Below, piece by piece: positions 57,829-64,000 of a DNA stretch of 64,000 bases. How positions within the stretch are numbered: position 1 is the first letter of the stretch; each line of letters opens with the position of its first letter. The stretch is taken from assembly GCA_019638255.1 (NCBI GenBank), contig JAHBUD010000001.1, positions 620,001 to 684,000 of the forward strand, in the 5' to 3' direction. A program made the position numbers and the translations under genes. The notes below the pieces were generated by a model. The model saw only the letters and a program-made list of their open reading frames with translations, had not been told where the DNA came from and did no database searches. The stretch comes from Cyclobacteriaceae bacterium. GTDB taxonomy: Bacteria; Bacteroidota; Bacteroidia; Cytophagales; Cyclobacteriaceae.

Positions 57829-58563
57829 ATGCGCCTTTTAAAGCCCCTTTTTACCGTTTGCCTAGTCCTTTTTGTTGCCGCAACTGCATTAGCGCAGCGG
57901 CCAAAAGTTCATCATAGCGGTAAACTAATGCACACGCGCACGCAGCACAACTACAATGTAATTCGAGTACCTCGGTCCAAGGCAAAAACCATTTGTCCGA
58001 TTTTTGAAGACACCGGCTATCCTTATCATGGACTGGGGATTAAAGTTGGGGATCCATTTGCGCTTACCTATAAGTATTATGCCAACAAGCACTTTTCATT
58101 TGGCGTAGACTTGGGCCGGTCAGCCAGTGGATTGTACAGCGGCTACTACCGCGAAATTTTTGGCGAGTTTACGCGGCCCGATACACTACAGGAAAATCAA
58201 AGCGTTGTATACCTAACACATAAGGTTAATTCCGATTTTGTCGGGGAGATAAAAGTTTTGTATCATATGAAAGCCGACAAGATTAGTCAGGGATTGCAGG
58301 TGTATGCCGGGCTTGGCTGGGAATGGCGCAATCTAAACATCACCTACAATTACCTTCTTAATGATGGTATCCTCGACAACAAGATAGGATTCCTTACAGT
58401 TAACCGTTTCACTTACGGAGTTCAGGGAACCGTGGGTATTGAATACTCTTATTTCAAAATGCCCATCTCGGCCTTTATGGAACTCGAAACGTATATGGAT
58501 TTGTTGAAAGACCCTGGCTTTTATAAAATCCAGGGCGGTGTTGGGTTGCGTTATATTTTCTAA
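57829..58563 (+). CDS. exported protein, probable outer membrane beta-barrel
   Basis: The 244-residue protein has a signal peptide (cleavage after about residue 22, ATALAQ). Repeated amphipathic strands follow (LGIKVGDPFALTYKYYANKH, FSFGVDLGRSASGLY, LQVYAGLGWEWRNLNITYNY, FTYGVQGTVGIEYSYFKM), ending GGVGLRYIF with a terminal Phe. These are hallmarks of a small beta-barrel. The function is unknown. It lies between the two half-transporters of a probable ABC heterodimer, 86 bp after one stop and directly abutting the other, and could be an outer membrane partner. The ATG at 57829 is preferred to an upstream TTG. Confidence 0.72.
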   Translation: MRLLKPLFTVCLVLFVAATALAQRPKVHHSGKLMHTRTQHNYNVIRVPRSKAKTICPIFEDTGYPYHGLGIKVGDPFALTYKYYANKHFSFGVDLGRSASGLYSGYYREIFGEFTRPDTLQENQSVVYLTHKVNSDFVGEIKVLYHMKADKISQGLQVYAGLGWEWRNLNITYNYLLNDGILDNKIGFLTVNRFTYGVQGTVGIEYSYFKMPISAFMELETYMDLLKDPGFYKIQGGVGLRYIF

Positions 58564-60360
58564 TCAATCCTCTGTTATCGGCAGTTCTTCTTTTGCTGTC
58601 TGTTTTTCAAATAAGTCCTTATAGAAACCTTTAGCGGCCAGTAACGATTCGTGCGTACCTTCTTCAACAACCTTACCGTCAACCAGTACCACAATTTTGT
58701 TGGCCAACTTTGCCGATGAAACGCGATGGGAGATAATGATAGTAGTACGACCCTTCATGATCCGTTTCAGACTATTTAAAATATTGTTTTCTGTTTTTGT
58801 ATCCACGGCCGATAAGGCATCATCCAACACTAAAATTTTAGGGTTATGGACAATAGCCCGTGCAATTGAAACCCGTTGCTTCTGTCCACCCGATAGGGTA
58901 ATGCCACGTTCACCAACACGGGTACTAAACCCTTGTGGAAAGTCCATAATGTTGTTGTAAACATCTGCATCGCGTGCAGCCTGTTGTATTTTCTCATCAT
59001 CGGGCTCGTTCAGTCCGAAAGAAATGTTGTTAGCTATGGTATCTGAAAATAAAAACACATCCTGCGGAACGTACCCAATTTGTTTACGCAATGAGAGTAA
59101 GTTGTAGTGTGAGATCGGACTGTCATCAACTCTTATTTCGCCTTCGCTAACATCGTACAACCGCGCCACCAATGCTGAAACTGTGGTCTTCCCTGACCCC
59201 GTGGTTCCAATGATAGCCAGGGATTCTCCTGGGTTCACGTTGATAGAAACATTTTTTAACGCAGTAATTCCAGTATCCGGATAAGTAAAGGTTACGTTGT
59301 TGAATTCAATTTTACCAGCTATTTCTTTATCCACATTCCTTTCAGAGATGATGCCCGGTTGTGTTTTAAGAAATTCATTAATTCGTTTTTGTGATGCCTC
59401 TGCACGTTGTACCAAGCTGCTTGTCCAGCCTAATGATGCAACCGGCCAGGTTAGCATGTTTACATAAATGATGAATTCCGCAATGTTTCCAAATGAAAGA
59501 TTTCCCCGTATAACCTCAGTGCTGCCTGCATAGATAGTAAGTATTGTGCTCAACCCTATTAGGGCAAGTATCAGCGGAAAGAATAAGGATTGAACCTTGG
59601 TAAGTTTGAGGGATTGCTTTTTGTATTCGTCACTTTCCAGTTCAAACTTATGAAGCGATTCATTTTCACGGTTAAACGATTTCAGTACCCTTATTCCGCT
59701 AAAAGCTTCCTGCACAAAAGTGGATAAGCGCGACTGGCTTCTTTGAATTTGTTCAGAGCGTCTTTCAATAATATTATTGACAAAATAAATACTGAGGGAA
59801 AGTATGGGCAACGGAATAAGCGCGTACAATGTTAAAACCCGGCTGATGCTAAACATCACCGGTATGAGCATCATAAACAACGTGACCAACTGTAGTCCAT
59901 ACATGATAGCCGGCCCAAGGTACATGCGCACACGGCTTACATCTTCCGAAATCCGGTTCATCAGGTCGCCTGTATTGTTACTTCTGTAAAAGCTTAACGG
60001 TAAGGCTTGGTAATGTTGAAAGATTTCATTTTTCAGATCAAACTCAACCAGGCGCGACATGACAATAAGGGTTTGCCGTACGAGGTATAGAAAAAACCCG
60101 CGCAAAAGTGCCATGGCCAAAATCAGCAATGCATACAACAAAATGCCGAAAGCAAATACCTTGAAGAAATTGTTTTGTAATGAAAGTCCTTCGAACGATC
60201 TGTAAATGCTGATGTTGTCTGTGACTAGATCAATGGAATGCCTGACCAGTTGTGCAGGAATGATTTGAAATGCATTGGAGATGATTACAAACAAGATCCC
60301 AAGCAGAATGAGCCGTTTGTATTTTAGCAAGTATTTATTGAGGTGTTTAAGCTCCTTCAT
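58564..60360 (-). CDS. ABC exporter half-transporter, MdlA-like
   Basis: The 598-residue protein has a six-helix transmembrane domain (about 15-310) and an ATPase domain (about 340-590). The ATPase has Walker A GTTGSGKTTVSAL, signature TLSGGQKQRVSIARA, Walker B ILVLDDALSAVDTKTE and H-loop IISHRVSSA. The signature is consensus, but the catalytic Glu after Walker B is Asp. The LDDALSAVD variant is diagnostic of the MdlA side of heterodimeric exporters. With the MdlB-like protein at 55970 it would build one competent and one degenerate ATP site. The gene is on the opposite strand to its presumed partner and its stop abuts the beta-barrel gene. Confidence 0.93.
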   Translation of the reverse strand: MKELKHLNKYLLKYKRLILLGILFVIISNAFQIIPAQLVRHSIDLVTDNISIYRSFEGLSLQNNFFKVFAFGILLYALLILAMALLRGFFLYLVRQTLIVMSRLVEFDLKNEIFQHYQALPLSFYRSNNTGDLMNRISEDVSRVRMYLGPAIMYGLQLVTLFMMLIPVMFSISRVLTLYALIPLPILSLSIYFVNNIIERRSEQIQRSQSRLSTFVQEAFSGIRVLKSFNRENESLHKFELESDEYKKQSLKLTKVQSLFFPLILALIGLSTILTIYAGSTEVIRGNLSFGNIAEFIIYVNMLTWPVASLGWTSSLVQRAEASQKRINEFLKTQPGIISERNVDKEIAGKIEFNNVTFTYPDTGITALKNVSINVNPGESLAIIGTTGSGKTTVSALVARLYDVSEGEIRVDDSPISHYNLLSLRKQIGYVPQDVFLFSDTIANNISFGLNEPDDEKIQQAARDADVYNNIMDFPQGFSTRVGERGITLSGGQKQRVSIARAIVHNPKILVLDDALSAVDTKTENNILNSLKRIMKGRTTIIISHRVSSAKLANKIVVLVDGKVVEEGTHESLLAAKGFYKDLFEKQTAKEELPITED

Positions 60361-60431
60361 GCCATAAAATTTGGGGAACTCTCCTTAAAACGAAATAAAG
60401 CCTTTAAGGTTCATGCAAACGTTTGTGCGCG

Positions 60432-60461
60432 TTGTAATGAAGGCAAAAACCGGTAACTTTG
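60432..60461 (+). promoter_or_regulatory. Bacteroidota promoter (TTG-N19-TAACTTTG)
   Basis: TTG at 60432-60434 and TAACTTTG at 60454-60461 are separated by 19 bp, matching the Bacteroidota -33/-7 consensus spacing. The start site near 60467 leaves a leader of about 70 nt before the dehydrogenase ATG at 60536. It rules out upstream in-frame starts. Confidence 0.65.
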
Positions 60462-60535
60462 CTCCGTTTTCAAGACAGAAAATCCGCATTGTTGCGGCTC
60501 GTAAAAGTAGCACAATCATTACTAAAACAAATCCG

Positions 60536-61636
60536 ATGGAGATTAAAGAACTTGAGAAAGTAGAACAAGCCGGTCTGTTTGGAACGGTAGCTCAAATGGG
60601 ACACGAGCAGGTTGTTTTTTGTTATGACGAATTCACCGGGCTTAAGTCCATCATTGCAATTCATAATACTACGCTTGGTCCTGCACTGGGCGGTACACGC
60701 ATGTGGAATTACACCAATGAACAGGAGGCTTTAACGGATGTGTTGCGGTTATCGCGCGGAATGACATTCAAAGCATCGATCAGTGGATTGAATTTGGGTG
60801 GAGGGAAAGCCGTGATCATTGGTGATGCAAAGACCTTGAAAACGGAAGCCTTCATGAGACGTTTTGGAAAGTTCGTGAACAGCCTTAACGGCAAATACAT
60901 TACCGCTGAGGATGTAAACATGAAAACAGCTGATATGGAATTTATCAGAATGGAGACTCAGCATGTTACAGGGCTGCCTGAATCAATGGGCGGGGGTGGA
61001 GATCCATCACCGGTAACAGCGTATGGTACATTCGTTGGCATGAAAGCAGCCGCTAAAAAAGTTTTTGGTAGCGATAATCTCGCAGGCAAGAAAGTTGCGG
61101 TTCAAGGTGTTGGTCAGGTAGGGATGAACCTGGTGGAGTATTTAGTAAAAGAAAAGTCCTCTGTTTTCATCACCGATATATCTGAAGAGAAGGTTAAGAC
61201 ACTCGCACAAAAGTTTGGTGTAAAAGCCGTGGCGCAGGATGAAGTGTACGATCTTGATGTAGATATTTATGCACCGTGTGCCCTGGGTGCAACACTAAAC
61301 GACAATACAATACCGCGCTTAAGGTGCAGCATTGTAGCGGGAGCAGCCAACAATCAATTGAAAGATGAAGTGAAGCATGGCTACATGCTGATCGACCGTG
61401 GCATTACTTACGCTCCTGACTTTTTAATAAATGCTGGAGGATTGATTAATGTTTACAATGAATACCTTGGCAACTATAATCGCGCACGGGTATTTGAACA
61501 GACAGAGAATATCTATACGACCTGCCTCAATATTTTTAATTACTCTGAAAGTGAGAAAATCAACACGCAGGAGGCGGCCATAAAGCTGGCAGAGAAACGA
61601 ATAGAAGCTGTAGGCCGGGTAAGAATACCACGTTAA
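60536..61636 (+). CDS. leucine/valine-type amino acid dehydrogenase (Glu/Leu/Phe/Val family)
   Basis: The 366-residue NAD-dependent dehydrogenase has the substrate-binding Lys79 in GMTFKASISGLNLGGG and catalytic-type Lys91 in GGGKAVIIGD. Further motifs are TAEDVNMKTADM, GGGGDPSPVTAYG, the Rossmann loop VQGVGQVGMNLVEYL and APCALGATLN. It oxidatively deaminates branched-chain amino acids to 2-oxo acids, feeding the iso-branched fatty acids typical of Bacteroidota. Exact substrate preference is not determined. The start is the ATG at 60536, downstream of a good promoter. It ends in an intrinsic terminator. Confidence 0.94.
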   Translation: MEIKELEKVEQAGLFGTVAQMGHEQVVFCYDEFTGLKSIIAIHNTTLGPALGGTRMWNYTNEQEALTDVLRLSRGMTFKASISGLNLGGGKAVIIGDAKTLKTEAFMRRFGKFVNSLNGKYITAEDVNMKTADMEFIRMETQHVTGLPESMGGGGDPSPVTAYGTFVGMKAAAKKVFGSDNLAGKKVAVQGVGQVGMNLVEYLVKEKSSVFITDISEEKVKTLAQKFGVKAVAQDEVYDLDVDIYAPCALGATLNDNTIPRLRCSIVAGAANNQLKDEVKHGYMLIDRGITYAPDFLINAGGLINVYNEYLGNYNRARVFEQTENIYTTCLNIFNYSESEKINTQEAAIKLAEKRIEAVGRVRIPR

Positions 61637-61655
61637 TAATTGTCTTAATTTTGAG

Positions 61656-61695
61656 AAGTCGTTTGCTTTTGGGTTAGCAGACGACTTTTTTTATT
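61656..61695 (+). terminator. intrinsic terminator after the amino acid dehydrogenase gene
   Basis: An 11-bp stem, AAGTCGTTTGC with GCAGACGACTT (one G-T pair, 10-nt loop), is followed by a long T-run. It separates the dehydrogenase from the nusB operon. Confidence 0.88.
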
Positions 61696-61719
61696 TTATT
61701 TTTACGCGTTCTTTGAAAC

Positions 61720-62856
61720 ATGCTCAATCGCAGAAGCCTCCGCATAAAAGTCATGCAAAGTCTCTTTGCCTTTCACCAAAGCAAAGAGGCAAACTACCTC
61801 CTTTGCAGGGATAACATTGAAAGTGCATTTTCCCCTGACCTGAATTCCATGGAGGTTCAGGATAAAAAGGAATTGGCCCGCCAGCGTAAAGAGGCTTTAA
61901 AGCTTCTTGAGATAGTATTTGAGAAGGGGGCTGAGGCAAAGCATGACGAAGAGAAGCTTGAAAAAGCTGTTACCGCGGCATTAAGTGCATATGAGAAGTC
62001 GGTCAAAAAAGATGCTGCCTCAATCAAGAAGGGCTTAACGCAGGATGTAGAAAAGATTTACAAACAATATCTTTCAGCGCTAACACTGGCCAGTTCAATG
62101 GCAGATGCAGCACTTGCTGATAAGAAAATCGACCACAGCAATTTTTTAAAAAATCAGTGGATTCAGGCGTTGCAGAAAAGCAATGAACTGAAGCGCGAGT
62201 CACTTCGGTTAAACGTTTCGTGGGAAAAAGATTTTGAGCGTGTACGCCAGTGGTTGCGTGATGTAGTTAAGCAGGATCAGGAATACATGGCCTACCTGGA
62301 TAAGAAAGCACCGGCAATCGATGAGCAGAAAAAGCTGATCAATTATTTTTTCCGCAGGATGGTGCTTGGCAAAACCACCATTAACGAATATTTCGAGGAG
62401 GAGTTTTTACACTGGGCAGAGGATCGGGAGATCGTGAAGGGCATGTTGGAGAAAACCATTAAATCATTCGATCCGACATCGGGCGAAGCACTTCAGCTTC
62501 ATCAGCTTTCATTGAACTGGGAGGATGATTTGCATTTTATTGAAAACCTGTACACAGGTTCAATCGAACTTAAAGACGAATATCGCCAGCTTATCGCTAG
62601 CAATACCCGCAATTGGGAAGTTGACAGGTTGCCCCTCACCGACAGGGTGATACTGGAAATGGGAATCACTGAGTTGATTAGTTTTCCAAGCATACCGGTG
62701 AAAGTTACCATTAACGAATACATTGAACTGGCAAAAAACTACAGTACGCCAAAAAGTAGGCAGTTTATAAATGGCATCCTGGATGTTATGTCAAAAGAGT
62801 TGAAACAAAAGGGCGGAATTAAGAAAAGCGGCAGGGGTCTGATGGACAACAAGTAG
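61720..62856 (+). CDS. nusB: transcription antitermination factor NusB (Bacteroidota long form)
   Basis: The 378-residue protein has the NusB hallmark start MLNRRSLRIKVMQSLFAF (Arg-rich RNA-binding helix). The C-terminal NusB helical domain (about 225-360) includes RNWEVDRLPLTDRVILEMGI, TELISFPSIPVKVTINEYIE and LAKNYSTPKSRQFINGILD. NusB with NusE binds boxA in rRNA leaders. Typical NusB proteins have about 140 residues. Here about 200 extra, lysine-rich helical residues separate the first helix from the canonical core, as in other Bacteroidota. It heads a nusB-ytxH-DUF1573-yajC series. Confidence 0.93.
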   Translation: MLNRRSLRIKVMQSLFAFHQSKEANYLLCRDNIESAFSPDLNSMEVQDKKELARQRKEALKLLEIVFEKGAEAKHDEEKLEKAVTAALSAYEKSVKKDAASIKKGLTQDVEKIYKQYLSALTLASSMADAALADKKIDHSNFLKNQWIQALQKSNELKRESLRLNVSWEKDFERVRQWLRDVVKQDQEYMAYLDKKAPAIDEQKKLINYFFRRMVLGKTTINEYFEEEFLHWAEDREIVKGMLEKTIKSFDPTSGEALQLHQLSLNWEDDLHFIENLYTGSIELKDEYRQLIASNTRNWEVDRLPLTDRVILEMGITELISFPSIPVKVTINEYIELAKNYSTPKSRQFINGILDVMSKELKQKGGIKKSGRGLMDNK

Positions 62857-62921
62857 GCGGTCAAAATCCGGTAAAACTTAATTTTTCACCCTTTCGCCTG
62901 TTACTAAAACCTTGCAGATTG

Positions 62922-62929
62922 TATTTTTG
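62922..62929 (+). promoter_or_regulatory. -7 promoter element (TATTTTTG) upstream of the YtxH gene
   Basis: An exact TAnnTTTG match 70 bp before the YtxH ATG, within the 142-bp gap after nusB. It suggests a second promoter inside the series. No -33 TTG at ideal spacing is seen. Confidence 0.4.
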
Positions 62930-62998
62930 AGCGTTTTATTTACTGTTCGGCCCGTTTACTATGGAAATGCAATAAATACTGGCCAAATTTGAAGTTCT

Positions 62999-63307
62999 AT
63001 GAGCAAGAAAAGCGGAAATACACTAGTAGCCTTTTTAGCCGGAGCGGCAGCTGGGGCCATCCTGGGAATACTTTATGCACCTGATAAAGGTGAGCATACC
63101 CGGCAAAAACTATCTTTTCAATTAGAGAAGTATAAAGGCATGCTGCAAGACCTGGTTAACAATTTTATTGACGGACAGGAAGGACCGCTAACATCCGAAG
63201 CGAAGAGCATGGGCCAAAAAGTAGTAGACGAGACCAAATCAAAAGCTGAAAAACTTTTGGAGGATGTGGATGAACTTTTAGATCAGATTAAGGGTAAGAG
63301 TAAGTAA
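62999..63307 (+). CDS. YtxH-domain protein
   Basis: The 102-residue protein has a glycine/alanine-rich transmembrane helix (about 7-25, TLVAFLAGAAAGAILGILYA) followed at once by PDKGEHTRQKL, the YtxH signature. A C-terminal amphipathic coiled coil (about 60-100, VVDETKSKAEKLLEDVDELL) follows. Related proteins are general-stress membrane proteins of unknown biochemical role. It starts 142 bp after nusB and ends 21 bp before the DUF1573 gene. Confidence 0.92.
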   Translation: MSKKSGNTLVAFLAGAAAGAILGILYAPDKGEHTRQKLSFQLEKYKGMLQDLVNNFIDGQEGPLTSEAKSMGQKVVDETKSKAEKLLEDVDELLDQIKGKSK

Positions 63308-63328
63308 CAGAATTTAACAACTATTGTG

Positions 63329-63856
63329 ATGAAAAGAAGTATTTGGATTATTGGATTAGTTGCCGTGCTTTTTACAGCATGTAAAGACAAGGATGCAGAG
63401 AAGAAAATTGCTGCGCTGGAAGCAAGATTATCAGAACTGGAGGGAAAGAAGCCGGCACCGGTTTCCGTAACACCAATGGACAATCCCGTTCCTGAACCTG
63501 ATACAAAACCAGAAGGCCCCCTACCGGTTATTCAGTTTGAAAAGATTGACCATGATTTCGGAACAATACCTCAAGGTAAAGAGGTGTCGTTCACTTATAA
63601 ATTTAAGAATACAGGTGAAGCGCCATTAATTATTCAAAGCGCACAACCAACTTGTGGCTGTACAGTTTCTGATTACTCAAAAGAGCCAATTCCTGTTGGG
63701 GGTACCGGTTTTGTTACAGCTGCATTTGATGGCAAGGCAGCAGGGATGCAGAATAAGTCTGTAACCGTTACGGCAAATACATGGCCAAAGTCAACAGTAC
63801 TTACCTTCAAAGCAATGGTAACACCAACCAGTGAGGCGCAAGGCCCAGCAAAGTAG
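63329..63856 (+). CDS. DUF1573-family lipoprotein
   Basis: The 175-residue protein has a lipobox (LFTAC, Cys about 20) followed by KDKDAEKK, a Lys/Asp pattern like the Bacteroidota surface-export signal. A short coiled coil (IAALEARLSELEGKK) and a Pro-rich linker precede the Ig-like DUF1573 domain (about 65-165). That domain has FEKIDHDFGTIPQGKEVSFT, YKFKNTGEAPLIIQSAQPTC, GCTVSDYSKEPI and MQNKSVTVTANT. The family is abundant in Bacteroidota and of unknown function. A GTG lies one codon before the chosen ATG. It ends in an intrinsic terminator ahead of yajC. Confidence 0.93.
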   Translation: MKRSIWIIGLVAVLFTACKDKDAEKKIAALEARLSELEGKKPAPVSVTPMDNPVPEPDTKPEGPLPVIQFEKIDHDFGTIPQGKEVSFTYKFKNTGEAPLIIQSAQPTCGCTVSDYSKEPIPVGGTGFVTAAFDGKAAGMQNKSVTVTANTWPKSTVLTFKAMVTPTSEAQGPAK

Positions 63857-63878
63857 TCAAGCAATTTTATTCCCGATG

Positions 63879-63916
63879 CATCCCAAGCCTGTACAGGTTT
63901 GGGATGTTCGTTTTTA
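63879..63916 (+). terminator. intrinsic terminator between DUF1573 gene and yajC
   Basis: A long near-perfect stem, CATCCCAAGCCTG with CAGGTTTGGGATG (one G-T pair, 2-nt loop), is followed by TTCGTTTTTATAA. yajC, starting 34 bp later, must use its own promoter or readthrough. Confidence 0.85.
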
Positions 63917-63949
63917 TAACCCTAATTTTAACTTCACTAATTTAACGTT

Positions 63950-64000
63950 ATGATAGACACAATACTTCTACAGGCTCAATCTGCATCCAGCAGTACAAGC
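63950..64000 (+). CDS. yajC: preprotein translocase subunit YajC (3' end missing)
   Basis: Only the first 17 codons are visible, MIDTILLQAQSASSSTS. This matches the usual Bacteroidota YajC start: a short hydrophobic segment with ILLQA followed by a Ser/Gly/Ala linker before the single transmembrane helix. The gene order nusB, DUF1573, yajC is common in the phylum and supports the call. YajC is an accessory membrane subunit associated with SecDF. With so few residues the call rests partly on synteny. Confidence 0.7.
   Translation, partial: MIDTILLQAQSASSSTS

Overview
The window reads as a chromosomal segment of a Bacteroidota member, most likely Cytophagia-like. The evidence is two TonB-dependent receptors with N-terminal carboxypeptidase-regulatory domains, Bacteroidota-type -7 promoter elements (TAnnTTTG and variants), lipoproteins with an acidic export signal after the lipid cysteine, an enlarged NusB, DUF4293, YtxH and DUF1573 genes, and a LytTR response regulator paired with a PHFLFN-type kinase. 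There is no rRNA, CRISPR array, insertion sequence or prophage. No gene-free stretch reaches 300 bases; the longest, about 200 bases upstream of the second TonB receptor, is rich in putative operators. Both edges cut genes: mutS lacks its 5' end and yajC its 3' end.

Layout. 1-2543: mutS. 2616-9199: a minus-strand block with a PhnD-like binding protein, two tandem Crp/Fnr regulators, a TonB receptor, a LytTR regulator and its histidine kinase. The receptor promoter carries two perfect TTGAT-N4-ATCAA boxes, the canonical FNR target. 9332-11412: a divergent operon of three exported proteins (intradiol dioxygenase fold, YceI, NHL-type propeller). 11432-15662: a cold-adaptation neighbourhood (DEAD-box helicase, CspA-type protein, two fatty acid desaturases, an ECF sigma factor). 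15725-16002: tRNA-Gly(GCC) and tRNA-Leu(UAA). 16093-22221: mixed housekeeping and unknown genes, including a DEDDh exonuclease fused to a UvrC-like GIY-YIG module and a MoxR ATPase. 22421-27164: the second TonB receptor and a probable surface beta-helix lipoprotein, linked by a shared upstream motif. 27252-40942: lipoprotein, TIGR01777 and LOG-family genes, a lytic transglycosylase, a coupled gamma-glutamyltranspeptidase/D-amino-acid enzyme pair, tandem divergent purine nucleoside phosphorylases, an S41 peptidase, uvrA and a small acidic protein. 41119-46848: ECF sigma factor with an overlapping small gene, a glycosyltransferase, a polyprenyl synthetase and rnr. 46854-47398: toxin-antitoxin pair. 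48235-49181: an AT-rich two-gene mini ABC transporter behind an 18-bp perfect palindrome. 49176-55943: a lipB operon, YraN, htpG, truA. 55970-60360: two half-size ABC exporters whose complementary motif defects indicate an MdlA/MdlB-type heterodimer, convergently encoded around a probable beta-barrel gene. 60536-64000: leucine-dehydrogenase-type enzyme, then nusB-ytxH-DUF1573-yajC.

The most promising items are the FNR-box-controlled TonB receptor beside tandem FNR-like regulators, the AT-rich mini ABC transporter, the phosphorylase pair with an Asn-to-Asp switch at the purine-recognition position, the split heterodimeric ABC exporter, and the shared-motif receptor/lipoprotein pair. Enzyme functions follow from recognised motifs. 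Regulatory assignments are inference from sequence patterns and have not been tested.
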